Origin: Vibrio aerogenes
Lineage (GTDB): Bacteria > Pseudomonadota > Gammaproteobacteria > Enterobacterales > Vibrionaceae
Assembly (NCBI RefSeq): GCF_024346755.1
Contig: NZ_AP024861.1
Span: forward strand, 1,364,001 to 1,428,000
Direction: 5' to 3'
Length of the DNA: 64,000 bases
Every line of letters begins with the position of its first letter. Within the stretch, counting starts at the first letter, position 1. The notes beneath the pieces are model-generated. The model was not told the DNA's origin, ran no database searches, and saw only the letters and a list, made by a program, of their open reading frames with translations. Shown one piece after another: positions 8,554 to 19,898 of the stretch. A program made the position numbers and the translations under genes.

Positions 8554-8627
8554 TACTAGCAAGTTATGCTATTTGTACACCTTATGCATTGGTGTGAATT
8601 AATAAATAATTCATCATGGAGCTAATA

Positions 8628-10532
8628 ATGAGTGAAACTGCAACGAAAAATAAAGAAACACGTGGTTTTCAATCTGAAGTCAAGCAATTACTTCATTTAA
8701 TGATTCATTCTCTTTACTCGAATAAAGAGATTTTTTTACGTGAATTGATTTCGAATGCATCTGATGCTGCGGACAAACTCCGCTTTCAAGCATTGTCAAA
8801 CTCAGACCTGTATCAGGGCGATGCGGATTTAGCCGTTAAGTTATCTTTTGATGCGGAAGCGAATACCCTGACCATATCAGATAATGGTATCGGGATGACC
8901 CGTGAAGCGGTTATTGAGAATCTGGGAACAATTGCCAAATCAGGAACGAAGGAATTTTTTGCTAATTTATCTGATGATCAAATGAAAGATTCTCAGTTAA
9001 TTGGTCAGTTCGGTGTTGGTTTTTATTCGGCGTTTATTGTTGCTGACTCAGTTACCGTCCGTACGCGCAGTGTTGATGTGTCAGCTGATGAGGGCGTACA
9101 GTGGCAGTCTCACGGAGAAGGCGACTATACCCTAGAGTCGGTTCATAAAGAAACCCGTGGGACTGATATCGTGCTTCATATGAAGGACGACGGGAAGGAG
9201 TTCCTTTCTGAGTGGCGTTTAAAAGAACTGGTTTCTAAATATTCAGATCATATTGGTATTCCTGTGTACATTCTTGTCAAAAAGAAAGACGAGGAAGGTA
9301 AGGAGACCGGTGAGACTGAATGGGAAAAAATCAATAAGGCTGAAGCACTGTGGACCCGCTCAAAATCTGATATTTCAGAGGACGAGTATCAGGAGTTTTA
9401 TAAGCATGTCTCGCATGACTTTGCCGACCCACTGGCATGGAGTCACAACAAAGTAGAAGGTAAAAATGATTATACAAGTTTGTTGTATATTCCTTCTAAA
9501 GCGCCGTGGGATATGATGAACCGTGACCATAAACGGGGCTTAAAACTCTATGTTCAGCGTGTATTTATTATGGATGATGCTGAGCAATTCATGCCCTCTT
9601 ATCTCCGGTTTGTGAAAGGGCTGATTGATTCCAATGATTTACCTCTGAATGTATCACGTGAGATCCTCCAGGATAATAAAGTGACGCAATCGCTGCGTAA
9701 TGCCTGTACTAAACGGGTTCTGACCATGCTGGAACGTATGGCAAACAGTGATGAAGAAAAATATCACAGTTTTTGGAAAGAATTTGGGTTGGTGATGAAA
9801 GAAGGCCCGGCTGAAGATTTCTCTAATAAAGAAAAGGTGGCCGGATTATTACGTTTTGCATCGACCCATACCGACAGTTCAGAGCAGAATGTCAGCCTGA
9901 AATCCTACATTGAACGGATGAAAGAGGGTCAGGACAAGATTTATTACCTGACGGCAGATAGTTACGCTGCTGCGAAGAATAGTCCGCATTTAGAGCAGTT
10001 CAAGTCGAAGGGAATCGAAGTTGTTCTGATGTATGACCGTATTGATGAATGGTTAATGAATTATCTGACTGAATTTGATGGTAAATCATTCCAGTCGATC
10101 ACAAAGGCCGGTCTCGATTTAGGTCAGTTTGAAGATGATGCTGAAAAAGAAAAGCACAAGGAAGCTGAAGAAGCCTTCAAATCTGTTGTTGAGAGAACAA
10201 AATCTTATCTCGGTGACCGGGTGAAAGAAGTCCGGACAACGTTTAAACTGGCTTCAACGCCTGCAGTTGTTGTGACCGATGATCATGAAATTGGTACGCA
10301 GATGGCTAAGTTGCTTGAAGCAGCAGGGCAGGCTGCTCCGGATGTCAAATATATTCTGGAGTTAAACCCTGATCATCAGTTAGTACAAAAAATGGCGGAT
10401 GAACCCGATGAAGAAGTTTTTGGACGTTGGGTTGAAATGTTACTGGGTCAGGCTATGCTGGCTGAACGTGGTGCAATGGAAGATCCGGCTCAGTTCCTGA
10501 AAGCAATTAACCAGCTTTTGGCTAAAAACTAA
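8628..10532 (+). CDS. htpG: Molecular chaperone HtpG (Hsp90)
   Basis: A 634-residue Hsp90, the standard length. The GHKL ATP-binding motifs are intact: [11 protein letters not shown] (about residue 34), [17 protein letters not shown] and [11 protein letters not shown]. The middle-domain arginine region ([11 protein letters not shown]) and the C-terminal dimerisation region are present. It folds and remodels clients together with DnaK. I use ATG 8628 (MSETATKN), with GGAG 8 bp upstream, not the in-frame ATG at 8616. A sigma-32 promoter lies just upstream and a strong terminator downstream. Confidence 0.97.
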   Translation: MSETATKNKETRGFQSEVKQLLHLMIHSLYSNKEIFLRELISNASDAADKLRFQALSNSDLYQGDADLAVKLSFDAEANTLTISDNGIGMTREAVIENLGTIAKSGTKEFFANLSDDQMKDSQLIGQFGVGFYSAFIVADSVTVRTRSVDVSADEGVQWQSHGEGDYTLESVHKETRGTDIVLHMKDDGKEFLSEWRLKELVSKYSDHIGIPVYILVKKKDEEGKETGETEWEKINKAEALWTRSKSDISEDEYQEFYKHVSHDFADPLAWSHNKVEGKNDYTSLLYIPSKAPWDMMNRDHKRGLKLYVQRVFIMDDAEQFMPSYLRFVKGLIDSNDLPLNVSREILQDNKVTQSLRNACTKRVLTMLERMANSDEEKYHSFWKEFGLVMKEGPAEDFSNKEKVAGLLRFASTHTDSSEQNVSLKSYIERMKEGQDKIYYLTADSYAAAKNSPHLEQFKSKGIEVVLMYDRIDEWLMNYLTEFDGKSFQSITKAGLDLGQFEDDAEKEKHKEAEEAFKSVVERTKSYLGDRVKEVRTTFKLASTPAVVVTDDHEIGTQMAKLLEAAGQAAPDVKYILELNPDHQLVQKMADEPDEEVFGRWVEMLLGQAMLAERGAMEDPAQFLKAINQLLAKN

Positions 10533-10545
10533 AATGAATATCCGT

Positions 10546-10573
10546 AAAAGAACCCGCATTTGCGGGTTCTTTT
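10546..10573 (+). terminator. htpG terminator
   Basis: Perfect 13-bp inverted repeat AAAAGAACCCGCA (10546-10558) / TGCGGGTTCTTTT (10561-10573), 13 bp after the htpG stop. Confidence 0.88.
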
Positions 10574-11500
<927 letters not shown>

Positions 11501-11530
11501 TTGATTGGCAGTGGTTTTGGTTTTATGAGA

Positions 11531-11560
11531 AAGCGGCTCTTACGAGGCGCTTTTTTTCTT
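11531..11560 (+). terminator. adk terminator
   Basis: Inverted repeat AAAGCGGCTC / GAGGCGCTTT (one mismatch) with a TTAC loop, followed by an uninterrupted T run. Confidence 0.75.
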
Positions 11561-11623
11561 TCCGGTTCAGGGCATGATGGCGTTGCTTTCTGTGGGTGGA
11601 TATAAAGAGGATTGAGAACTGCA

Positions 11624-12589
11624 ATGAAAAATAATAGCAAGCAAGGAATTTTATTAGTCAATCTGGGAACGCCTGACGCGCCAACAGCATCAGCGGTAAA
11701 GCGCTTCTTAAGTGAATTTTTGCATGATCGCCGGGTTGTTGATCTGACCCGATGGATATGGTGTCCGGTTTTGCATTGGATTATTCTGCCGCGCCGTTCG
11801 CCCAAGGTTGCGAAGCTTTATCAATCCATATGGATGGAAGATGGCTCTCCTTTAATGGTTTTTTCCCGGTCACAGGCAGAAAAATTACAGGAAAAAACAG
11901 GTATTCCTGTTACTTTTGGGATGAGCTATGGCTCACCTTCAATCCAGGATGGTATCAGTTCACTTATTCATCAGGGCGTGACTGAGATTGCCGTACTGCC
12001 TTTATACCCACAATATTCAGGTACGACCACCGGTAGTGTGTTCGATCGGGTTAGCCAAAGTATACGTGCGGTATCTGTTATCCCGAAGCTGCACTTTTTC
12101 AGCCATTACTATGATTCCCCTGCCTACATTCAAGCGTTGGCCTCAAAAGTCAGGGAGTCGTGGAAACAGCATGGTAAAGGCGATTATTTATTGTGCTCAT
12201 ATCATGGCATTCCTCAGCGATATGCCGATAATGGTGATGTCTATCCGCAGCATTGTCAATCGACAACCCGTTTGTTAGCCGATGCATTGGGTCTGAATGA
12301 ACAACAGATTGGTATGAGCTATCAATCACGTTTTGGCCGGGAAGAATGGTTGCAGCCTTATACTGATGAGACGCTGAAAAAATTGCCCGGAAAAGGGATC
12401 AGGAATATTGATATTATTGCACCGGCATTTTCTGTGGATTGTCTGGAAACACTGGAAGAAATTTCAGAAGAATGCCGACAGATTTTTGAAGAAGCCGGTG
12501 GAGAGGTGTTTACCTACATTCCCTGTCTGAACGATGATGATGAACATATTGAAATGATGTGTCAGGTGCTCGGCACAGAACAAGTGTAG
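11624..12589 (+). CDS. hemH: Ferrochelatase HemH
   Basis: A 321-residue ferrochelatase, which inserts Fe(II) into protoporphyrin IX, the last step of haem synthesis. Family features: [14 protein letters not shown] at the N-terminus, the conserved histidine in [26 protein letters not shown], and [14 protein letters not shown] near the C-terminus with its conserved glutamate. ATG 11624 gives the standard length; a TTG at 11612 is too close to the GAGG at 11607 to be the start. It follows adk as in V. cholerae. Confidence 0.95.
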   Translation: MKNNSKQGILLVNLGTPDAPTASAVKRFLSEFLHDRRVVDLTRWIWCPVLHWIILPRRSPKVAKLYQSIWMEDGSPLMVFSRSQAEKLQEKTGIPVTFGMSYGSPSIQDGISSLIHQGVTEIAVLPLYPQYSGTTTGSVFDRVSQSIRAVSVIPKLHFFSHYYDSPAYIQALASKVRESWKQHGKGDYLLCSYHGIPQRYADNGDVYPQHCQSTTRLLADALGLNEQQIGMSYQSRFGREEWLQPYTDETLKKLPGKGIRNIDIIAPAFSVDCLETLEEISEECRQIFEEAGGEVFTYIPCLNDDDEHIEMMCQVLGTEQV

Positions 12590-12602
12590 GGGCGAAAATT
12601 GA

Positions 12603-12633
12603 AAAGGCATCTCAGATGTTTGCAGATGCCTTT
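12603..12633. terminator. Bidirectional terminator hemH / peptide transporter
   Basis: AAAGGCATCT (12603-12612) and AGATGCCTTT (12624-12633) form a perfect 10-bp stem between convergent genes. Confidence 0.78.
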
Positions 12634-12647
12634 CATCGTATTACGTG

Positions 12648-14030
12648 TTATGCAGGTACTTCTTCGGGAGTTGCATGTTTCAGGTACGCAGGTTGTTCTG
12701 CGCCGTGCATCCACTGAATCAGTTGGGATGAAAATAGTAAGAGGATGAGGCCACATACGGTTGCTGTTACGGCGATACCACCAAAAATAGCGAGTGCACC
12801 CAACTCACCTACATGCGCACCAATCAGGCCGGCAACGTAGTTTGCTATCGCATTAAATCCAAACCAGACCCCCATCATCAGTGAAGCCAGCCGGAGAGGT
12901 GCTAGTTTCGTTACCATAGATAAACCGATAGGGGATAAGCATAGTTCGCCGATTGTATGGAAGAAAAAGGCCCCAACTAACCAAAACATTGATGTTTTGA
13001 CGGTTAAGTCACCCCCTTGTTCCAGTACTGCCCCCACCATACAAAGAAACCCTATTGCCAGAAAGAATAAACCAAAGGCAAATTTAACCGGAGAGTTGGG
13101 TTCCCGTTTTCCTAATTTTATCCAAAGTGCAGCTAATACCGGCGCGAGTGTGATAATAAAGAATGGGTTAAGCGACTGGAACCATGCTGCTGGTATTTCA
13201 AAATTACCCAGCATGCGATCAGTATATTTTTGAGTATAGATATTCATCAGTCCACCAGCCTGTTCAAATCCAGCCCAGAAAACTACAACAAATAACCCCA
13301 TAATCAGAATGACTTTCAACCGGTCAATTTCCTGCTTACTTAAAGGCTGTTTGCTGGATGAATGTTTTTTATTCATGTCTCTCGCAGCCGCAGGGATCAT
13401 GCCTATATTTCCCAGCAGCGATTTAGCAAAAATAATCTGAATGATAATGCTGATGACCATGCCTGTACCTGCTGCCGCAAAGCCCGCTTTCCAGCCATAA
13501 CTTTCAGTCACAGATCCGGAGATGACTCCGGCAATTAGCGCGCCAAGATTGATTCCCATATAAAAAATGGTAAATGCACCATCACGGCGATGATCTCCTT
13601 CTTCATAAAGGTCACCAACCATTGTTGAAATATTCGGTTTAAACAGGCCGTTACCAGCAATTAAAAGTGCAAGTCCGAGATAAAAAGTCTGAGTTGTACC
13701 TAACCCCAGAGATTCATGAGGAAGAGCCAGTGTAAATTGCCCCGCAGCCATTAAAGCGCCACCGGCAAGAATCGACTTTCTCTGACCAAAATAGTTATCG
13801 GCCAGCCAGCCGCCAATCAGCGGAGTAATGTATACAAGACCGGTATATATGCCATACAAATCTAATGCTTCTTTTGTTGTCCAGCCCAGACCGCCATGCA
13901 AGGTTGTATCAGTGAGATATAAAACGAGAATGGCACGCATTGCATAATAAGAAAATCGTTCCCATAGCTCTGTACCGAAGAGCAGGAACAAACCTTTGGG
14001 ATGACCCCAAAGCTGATGTTGGTTTGTCAT
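12648..14030 (-). CDS. Proton-dependent di/tripeptide transporter (POT family)
   Basis: A 460-residue, 12-14 helix peptide transporter of the POT/PTR family (E. coli DtpA group). The ExxER motif is intact in GTELWERFSYYAMR (about residues 19-29) and the loop motif GGWLADNYFGQRKSI follows, as does NGLFKPNISTMVGDLY. It imports di- and tripeptides with protons across the inner membrane. In V. cholerae a homologue occupies the same position between hemH and asnB. Which of DtpA to DtpD it matches best cannot be fixed by eye. Confidence 0.9.
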   Translation of the reverse strand: MTNQHQLWGHPKGLFLLFGTELWERFSYYAMRAILVLYLTDTTLHGGLGWTTKEALDLYGIYTGLVYITPLIGGWLADNYFGQRKSILAGGALMAAGQFTLALPHESLGLGTTQTFYLGLALLIAGNGLFKPNISTMVGDLYEEGDHRRDGAFTIFYMGINLGALIAGVISGSVTESYGWKAGFAAAGTGMVISIIIQIIFAKSLLGNIGMIPAAARDMNKKHSSSKQPLSKQEIDRLKVILIMGLFVVVFWAGFEQAGGLMNIYTQKYTDRMLGNFEIPAAWFQSLNPFFIITLAPVLAALWIKLGKREPNSPVKFAFGLFFLAIGFLCMVGAVLEQGGDLTVKTSMFWLVGAFFFHTIGELCLSPIGLSMVTKLAPLRLASLMMGVWFGFNAIANYVAGLIGAHVGELGALAIFGGIAVTATVCGLILLLFSSQLIQWMHGAEQPAYLKHATPEEVPA

Positions 14031-14347
14031 ATATTCTGTCTGTGATTTGTGTATAAGATGTTTATTTTACTTTAATAACATGTGTTAGGTAAATATTTTG
14101 ACTTATGATCAAAGTCAAGAGTATTGTGTTTTTGGTTAATATTTGTCTGGTGACTTGGCCTGTTTTATCTTGAATTATTTTGTTGGCAGGGTGTTTTTTT
14201 GAGGAATATATTTTCTCCCGTTGGTTTCTGTTCCCGTCGGTTTCTATGGGTATGGATAAAAAAAAAGAGACACAATTATTTGTGTCTCTGCATTGCTTGC
14301 TTTGTGGTTTTCCGGTTTCATTTGACAGATACCGGAACAAACCCGTT
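14031..14347. other. asnB-peptide transporter intergenic region
   Basis: 317 bp between two minus-strand genes. It holds the asnB terminator at 14258-14289 and the AT-rich promoter region of the peptide transporter nearer 14031-14110. No coding region is supported. Confidence 0.6.
14258..14289 (-). terminator. asnB terminator
   Basis: AGAGACACAA (14266-14275) / TTGTGTCTCT (14280-14289), perfect 10-bp stem with a 4-nt loop; read on the minus strand it is followed by nine or more T. Confidence 0.9.
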
Positions 14348-16012
14348 TTAATAAGCGTCGTTGTGAACCATTTGAACTGCGCGACCTGATGGGTCAATAC
14401 AGTTTTTAAATGATTCATCCCACTCAATAGCCTTTGCTGAAGAGCATGCAACTGATGGTCCTCCCGGTACACATTTCACTGCAGACTCCAGTGGGAACAG
14501 TTCTTCAAAAATTTCCCGGTAGACATAGCCTTCTTTTGTTGTCGGTGTGTTGTAAGGGAAACGGTATTGTGCTGTTTCCATCTGCTGATCCGTCACTTTT
14601 TCTTCTGCGACAGACTTGAGTGTATCGATCCAGCCATAACCGACACCATCAGAGAATTGTTCTTTTTGGCGCCAGGCAATTGAATCTGGTAAATAATGTT
14701 CAAAACATTCCCGTAAAATGTGTTTCTCCATTTTACCGTTTCCACACATTTTGTCAGCGGGATTCAGGCGCATAGCTACATCAATAAACTCTTTATCAAG
14801 GAATGGAACCCGACCTTCCACGCCCCAGGCTGCAAGAGATTTATTGGCACGTGCACAATCAAACATATTTAGTGCAAGCAGCTTGCGGACAGTTTCTTCA
14901 TGAAACTCCTGCGCATTTGGCGCTTTGTGGAAATACAGATATCCACCAAAAATCTCATCAGCGCCTTCGCCGGAAAGCACCATTTTAATGCCCATCGCCT
15001 TGATTTTTCGCCCCATCAAAAACATCGGTGTTGATGCCCGAATTGTCGTTACATCATATGTTTCAATATGGTAGATAACGTCTCTGATCGCATCCAGTCC
15101 TTCCTGGACGGTATATGTCATCTCGTGATGTACGGTGCCGATTTTCTCAGCAACTTCTTTAGCTGCTTTGAGATCAGGAGCACCTTCAAGACCGATAGCA
15201 AATGAGTGTAACTGTGGCCACCATGCGGTTGATTGATCATCGTCCTCAACCCGAAGTGCTGCGTATTTTTTTGCAACAGCCGAAGTAATCGAAGAGTCCA
15301 GACCGCCTGAGAGTAAAACGCCATAAGGTACGTCTGTCATTAATTGTCGTTTTACAGCTGCTTCAAGAGCCTGAGTTAGTTCTTCTTTCGATGTTGTATT
15401 ACCTTTAACGGCGTTATATTCATTCCAGTCACGGACGTAATATCTGACAGGCGTTTCGTCTGATGAGCTGTAGTGACAGCCCGGAGGAAATTCACTGATT
15501 GTTTTGCAAACAGGTACCAATGCCTTCATTTCAGAAGCAACATAGTAATTCCCATGCTCATCCAGTCCCTGATAGAGCGGAATGATGCCAATGTGATCCC
15601 GGCCGACCAGGTAGAGGTCTTTCTCTTCATCGTAAAGAACAAATGCAAAAATGCCGTTGAGTTCTTCAAGCAGTTCCACGCCAAGATCCTGATAGAGAGC
15701 CAGAATGACTTCACAGTCAGAATCTGTTTGAAAATCGTATTTATCTTCGTAACGGGCACGGAGTTCTTTGTGGTTATATATTTCTCCGTTCACAGCCAGT
15801 ATGTGTTTTTTATCCGGACTAAAGAGGGGTTGAGCACCACTGTTAAGACCAACAATAGCCAATCTTTCGTGAGCCAGTATCGCTTTATCAGATGCATAAA
15901 TTCCTGACCAGTCGGGGCCCCGGTGGCGAAGTTTTTTAGACATTTCAAGTGCAACCGGACGTAGTTTCGATGCATCGCTTTTAATATCCAGAATACCGAA
16001 AATAGAACACAT
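14348..16012 (-). CDS. asnB: Glutamine-dependent asparagine synthetase B
   Basis: A 554-residue AsnB, the same length as in E. coli. The N-terminal class II amidotransferase domain starts with MCSIFG, whose cysteine becomes the nucleophile after methionine removal; the synthetase domain has the PP-loop SGGLDSS (about residue 233) and LSGEGADEIFGGY. It makes asparagine from aspartate, ATP and glutamine. Two ATGs lie two codons apart; the second, 16012, is chosen because it directly precedes the catalytic Cys and is correctly spaced from AAGGA, while the first abuts it. Confidence 0.97.
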   Translation of the reverse strand: MCSIFGILDIKSDASKLRPVALEMSKKLRHRGPDWSGIYASDKAILAHERLAIVGLNSGAQPLFSPDKKHILAVNGEIYNHKELRARYEDKYDFQTDSDCEVILALYQDLGVELLEELNGIFAFVLYDEEKDLYLVGRDHIGIIPLYQGLDEHGNYYVASEMKALVPVCKTISEFPPGCHYSSSDETPVRYYVRDWNEYNAVKGNTTSKEELTQALEAAVKRQLMTDVPYGVLLSGGLDSSITSAVAKKYAALRVEDDDQSTAWWPQLHSFAIGLEGAPDLKAAKEVAEKIGTVHHEMTYTVQEGLDAIRDVIYHIETYDVTTIRASTPMFLMGRKIKAMGIKMVLSGEGADEIFGGYLYFHKAPNAQEFHEETVRKLLALNMFDCARANKSLAAWGVEGRVPFLDKEFIDVAMRLNPADKMCGNGKMEKHILRECFEHYLPDSIAWRQKEQFSDGVGYGWIDTLKSVAEEKVTDQQMETAQYRFPYNTPTTKEGYVYREIFEELFPLESAVKCVPGGPSVACSSAKAIEWDESFKNCIDPSGRAVQMVHNDAY

Positions 16013-16249
16013 ACTCATTCCTTAATAAATTTTTTATTTGTAGTTAATTTGCCAGTATTCCTTAAAAAAACAACCCATTTTTAATTGTTCTGATAAAAAC
16101 AACCCTTGGCTGGTGGATTTAATTTAAAATAAATGCCAATAAGTTGAATAAAATTCATTTCCTGGTGTGTTTTTATTCGGGTTATGGCTGACTGCACATA
16201 GTTTACATAGCATGTATATACTCTGTATATGAAGAGACAGTGACTTGCT

Positions 16250-16282
16250 AACACGATAAAAGATATGATCTTTTATCGTGTT
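16250..16282. terminator. Strong hairpin downstream of nagC
   Basis: Perfect 15-bp inverted repeat AACACGATAAAAGAT (16250-16264) / ATCTTTTATCGTGTT (16268-16282) with a 3-nt loop, 4 bp past the nagC stop. It has no T tract on the nagC strand, so it may act as an RNA-end stabiliser as well as a terminator. Confidence 0.65.
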
Positions 16283-16286
16283 TGGT

Positions 16287-17501
16287 TTATTTTTCGAGTA
16301 ACTTCTGAAGCAGAACACCATTAAGCATGGCTCGTTTAATCATCGCGAAAGCAGCTATTGTCGGTTGCTTATAGACTTGAGAAGCAACAATCGGTAGCTT
16401 CTGATGGAATGCTTTTAAGGATTGGTTTTGAACGTTTCTTTCAATGGCAGGAAAAATCAGTTCCTGAGCTGTTGTCACATGTCCTGCAATCACAATCTTT
16501 TGTGGATTAAACAGGTTGACAGTGATCGCTACTGCCTTGCCCAGGTAGTTGCCTACTTTGATCAGTGTCTGTCGTGCGAGCTCATCTCCCTGGTTGGCAT
16601 GGGTACAAATATCTTCAATAGTCATATTCTGTAACTCATTCAATGTCGACTGATAGCCCTGACTTAATAAGTGGTTGACACGTTTTACAATGGCCGGGTT
16701 AGAAGCAACAGTTTCAAGACATCCGAAGTTGCCGCATTGACACTGAGAACCCAGTGGATCAATCTGAATATGACCAATTTCACCCACGTTGCGGTTATAG
16801 CCAAGAAAAATTCGTCCGTTGACTATCATACCCGCACCGGTTCCGCGTCCGACACTAATCAATATTGAATCCTGGCAGTCCTGACTGGCCCCCAGATAAT
16901 GTTCAGCAAGGGCTAAACCCCGAATATCGTTGCCGATAAAGCATTCAACACCAAAATGTTCTTTAATGATGTCCCCAAGTGCGAGTGCGTCTACATCAAC
17001 GTTGTGCATGTACTCAACAACGCCTGTTTCCGGATTAACCAGTCCCGGGAGCACAATACCAATCGCTATGAACTGCTCAATCAGCTGTTTTTTATCGTCA
17101 ATAAACTGCTGAATATAACGAATCAGACCATCAAGAAGTTCGCTTTGATGCTGATAATCAAACTCATGGTATTCAGAAGTCAGTTCTTTACCACTTAAAT
17201 CATATAAACTAATCTGGATATAGTCCCGGCCTAAACGTACTGAAACCGAATGAAAAGGAACGACTTCTGTTTCAAGAGAAATTGCTCTGCGGCCACCAGT
17301 TGAGGCTTGCTGCGCGACTTCTTTAATTAAGCCTTTTTCCAATAGCTGGCGCGTTATTTTCGTCACGCTGGCGGGAGCCAGCTGACTGATTTCTGCAACC
17401 TGAATACGGGAAATAGGACCTTGCTGGTCAATGAGTCGATACACGGCTGCACTATTGAGTTGTTTGACTAAATCTACATTACCTTTTTGCGTATCATTCA
17501 T
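16287..17501 (-). CDS. nagC: N-acetylglucosamine repressor NagC (ROK family)
   Basis: A 404-residue ROK-family repressor, 406 in E. coli. The N-terminus (GNVDLVKQLNSAAVYRLID, then ISQLAPASVTKITRQLLEKGLIKE) is almost the same as E. coli NagC and contains the helix-turn-helix. The ROK domain has GRGTGAGMIVNG, the histidine of VGEIGHIQIDPLG and the zinc-binding CQCGNFGCLE. GlcNAc-6-phosphate releases NagC from amino-sugar and chitin genes. Unlike V. cholerae, no nagA or nagE lies upstream; the next gene is glnS. It probably has its own promoter. Confidence 0.94.
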   Translation of the reverse strand: MNDTQKGNVDLVKQLNSAAVYRLIDQQGPISRIQVAEISQLAPASVTKITRQLLEKGLIKEVAQQASTGGRRAISLETEVVPFHSVSVRLGRDYIQISLYDLSGKELTSEYHEFDYQHQSELLDGLIRYIQQFIDDKKQLIEQFIAIGIVLPGLVNPETGVVEYMHNVDVDALALGDIIKEHFGVECFIGNDIRGLALAEHYLGASQDCQDSILISVGRGTGAGMIVNGRIFLGYNRNVGEIGHIQIDPLGSQCQCGNFGCLETVASNPAIVKRVNHLLSQGYQSTLNELQNMTIEDICTHANQGDELARQTLIKVGNYLGKAVAITVNLFNPQKIVIAGHVTTAQELIFPAIERNVQNQSLKAFHQKLPIVASQVYKQPTIAAFAMIKRAMLNGVLLQKLLEK

Positions 17502-18003
17502 GACTAATTATGTCCGTGTTTTTTCAATATTAATGTCAGTCTTTGTATTAAAGAGAATGTACCACAAAACAGAGAATCGGGTCATTCAACGTTTTACAGG
17601 TAATAACCTGAAGGGGCAGCTTTGAGTTCTGAGCCGGAAACAATCGAGCAAAAAGAAGGGGCAAACAAAACTGTGCTGGTTGTATCTTTATGTGACACAT
17701 GCCGGTAATATACTGTGATGTTGGTAAAAATAAAGCGATCCCTGTTTCCGTCACCTGTAGCTGTGGTTCTGGTCACTAATTATATGGAAATTATAGTTTA
17801 ATCCGCTTTGCAGCATGTTTGTTTCGATAAAAATGATCAATCGCATGAAATAATCGCAAGAAAAATAGTCTTTGTATTGTTTCTTTTATGAGAATTGTGG
17901 ATGATTAGTCACTGCATGTAAGGATTATGATTGGATTTGCTGTGTTTTTGACCGGCAAGACAAGGCATTAAGAATACTAAATAATTTTGTTGAGGTGTTA
18001 TAG
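17502..18003. other. nagC-glnS intergenic region
   Basis: 502 bp between divergently transcribed nagC and glnS. It must hold both promoters. I see no tRNA, strong hairpin or convincing gene, and no recognisable remnant of nagA or nagE, which stand at this position in V. cholerae. The 3' end has a GAGG ribosome site for glnS at 17991-17995. Confidence 0.6.
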
Positions 18004-19674
18004 ATGAGTGAAGCTGAGGCTCGTCCATCGAATTTTATCCGCCAAATCATTGAGAAAGATTTAGCTGAAGGTAAACATACCAGTGTACAGACTCGTTTTC
18101 CCCCGGAACCAAATGGTTATCTTCACATTGGGCACGCGAAGTCAATTTGTCTGAATTTTGGTGTTGCTCAAGATTATCAGGGGCAGTGCAATTTGCGTTT
18201 TGATGATACTAATCCGGAAAAAGAAGATCTTGAGTATGTTGATTCAATAAAAACTGATGTTCAGTGGTTGGGTTTTCAGTGGGCCGGAGATGTGCATTAC
18301 TCTTCTGACTACTTCGATGAATTATATGGTTATGCAGTTGAATTGATCGAAAAAGGATTAGCTTACGTTGAAGAGTTAACGCCTGAGCAAATCCGGGAAT
18401 ACCGTGGGACTCTGACACAGCCGGGAAAAGAAAGTCCCTATCGTGACCGTAGCATCGAGGAAAACCTTGCTCTGTTCGAGAAAATGCGCAATGGGGAATT
18501 TAAAGAAGGCGAAGCCTGCCTGCGTGCTAAGATTGATATGGCATCCTCATTTATGGTCCTGCGCGATCCTGTGTTATATCGGGTACGCTTTGCTCATCAC
18601 CATCAGACAGGTGATAAGTGGTGTATTTATCCAATGTACGATTTTACCCATTGTATATCGGATGCTCTGGAAAATATTACGCACTCTTTGTGTACTCTTG
18701 AATTTCAGGACAACCGGCGTTTGTACGATTGGGTGTTAGACAACATCAGTATACCGTGCCATCCCCGGCAATATGAATTCAGCCGTTTGAACCTTGAATA
18801 TACGGTGATGTCGAAACGGAAACTCAATCAACTGGTGACAGAAAAGTTAGTTGAAGGGTGGAATGACCCACGTATGCCAACAATTTCAGGGCTACGTCGC
18901 AGAGGGTTTACGGCTGCGTCAATTCGGGAATTTTGTAAAAGAATCGGTGTAACCAAGCAAGAAAATATGATTGAGTTCGGGTCTTTGGAGTCTTGTATTC
19001 GTGACGATCTGAATGAAAATGCACCAAGAGCCATGGCTGTCATCGATCCGGTTAAAGTGATTATTGAGAACTTTGAGGCATCGCAGACAGAAGTTCTGAA
19101 TCTTGCAAATCATCCTAATAAGCCAGAAATGGGAACCCGGGAAGTACCTTTCACCCGTGAAATATGGATTGAACGTGAGGACTTCCGTGAAGAAGCGAAT
19201 AAAAAATACAAGCGTTTGGTTCTTGGAAAAGAGGTTCGGCTCAGAGGTGCTTATGTGATTAAAGCTGAGCGGATTGAAAAAGATGAACAAGGTCAGATTT
19301 CAACGATTTATTGTTCCTATGATCCTGAAACTTTGGGTAAAAACCCTGCTGATGGACGGAAAGTTAAGGGAGTGATTCACTGGGTATCTGTAGATAAAGG
19401 ATTACCCGCTGAAATCAGGTTATATGATCGGTTGTTTTCTGTGCCAAACCCGGCAGCTTCTGATGACTTTCTCAGTACAATAAATTCCGAATCTTTGGTA
19501 TGCAAAAAAGGGTTTGTTGAAGCCAGCCTTGCAGAAGCTCAGCCAGAAACTGGTTATCAGTTTGAGCGTATGGGGTATTTTTGTGCGGATAATCAGGACT
19601 CTTCATCGGATGCTCTGGTCTTCAATCGAACTGTTGGATTGAGAGATACATGGGCAAAAATTGAAGCCTCTTAG
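18004..19674 (+). CDS. glnS: Glutaminyl-tRNA synthetase
   Basis: A 556-residue class I aminoacyl-tRNA synthetase (554 in E. coli). The HIGH motif is in [12 protein letters not shown] (about residues 38-45) and the KMSKS equivalent is VMSKRKL (about 268). The two C-terminal beta-barrel anticodon-binding domains follow (from about residue 340). It charges tRNA-Gln. GTTGAGGTG precedes the start; a perfect terminator follows. Confidence 0.97.
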   Translation: MSEAEARPSNFIRQIIEKDLAEGKHTSVQTRFPPEPNGYLHIGHAKSICLNFGVAQDYQGQCNLRFDDTNPEKEDLEYVDSIKTDVQWLGFQWAGDVHYSSDYFDELYGYAVELIEKGLAYVEELTPEQIREYRGTLTQPGKESPYRDRSIEENLALFEKMRNGEFKEGEACLRAKIDMASSFMVLRDPVLYRVRFAHHHQTGDKWCIYPMYDFTHCISDALENITHSLCTLEFQDNRRLYDWVLDNISIPCHPRQYEFSRLNLEYTVMSKRKLNQLVTEKLVEGWNDPRMPTISGLRRRGFTAASIREFCKRIGVTKQENMIEFGSLESCIRDDLNENAPRAMAVIDPVKVIIENFEASQTEVLNLANHPNKPEMGTREVPFTREIWIEREDFREEANKKYKRLVLGKEVRLRGAYVIKAERIEKDEQGQISTIYCSYDPETLGKNPADGRKVKGVIHWVSVDKGLPAEIRLYDRLFSVPNPAASDDFLSTINSESLVCKKGFVEASLAEAQPETGYQFERMGYFCADNQDSSSDALVFNRTVGLRDTWAKIEAS

Positions 19675-19685
19675 CAAGTTAGGGT

Positions 19686-19712
19686 AAAAAGCCAGCAAAA
19701 TGCTGGCTTTTT
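19686..19712 (+). terminator. glnS terminator
   Basis: AAAAAGCCAGCA (19686-19697) / TGCTGGCTTTTT (19701-19712) with a 3-nt loop and a T run. Confidence 0.9.
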
Positions 19713-19898
19713 TATACACTATATCTGTATGTGATTGCATTTTATATTGATATTTCACATAAAAAATGTGTGAGGTTGAGGCAATTATTGTGGGCTAAAC
19801 GTTTTTTTTGTCTATCTCCTATAGTTTTGCTGGTGTAATCCGATATAGTTAACAGATTATTAAATTCATTATTACCTGAGCACGTAGCTGAGCTTTAT

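Noticed and set aside
17548..17776. Short minus-strand frames between nagC and glnS as a remnant of nagE or nagA
   Set aside because: Their translations show no similarity to either protein that I can see.
17823..17868. AT-rich partly symmetric stretch as a NagC/Mlc operator
   Set aside because: The match to the known site is too weak to call by eye.
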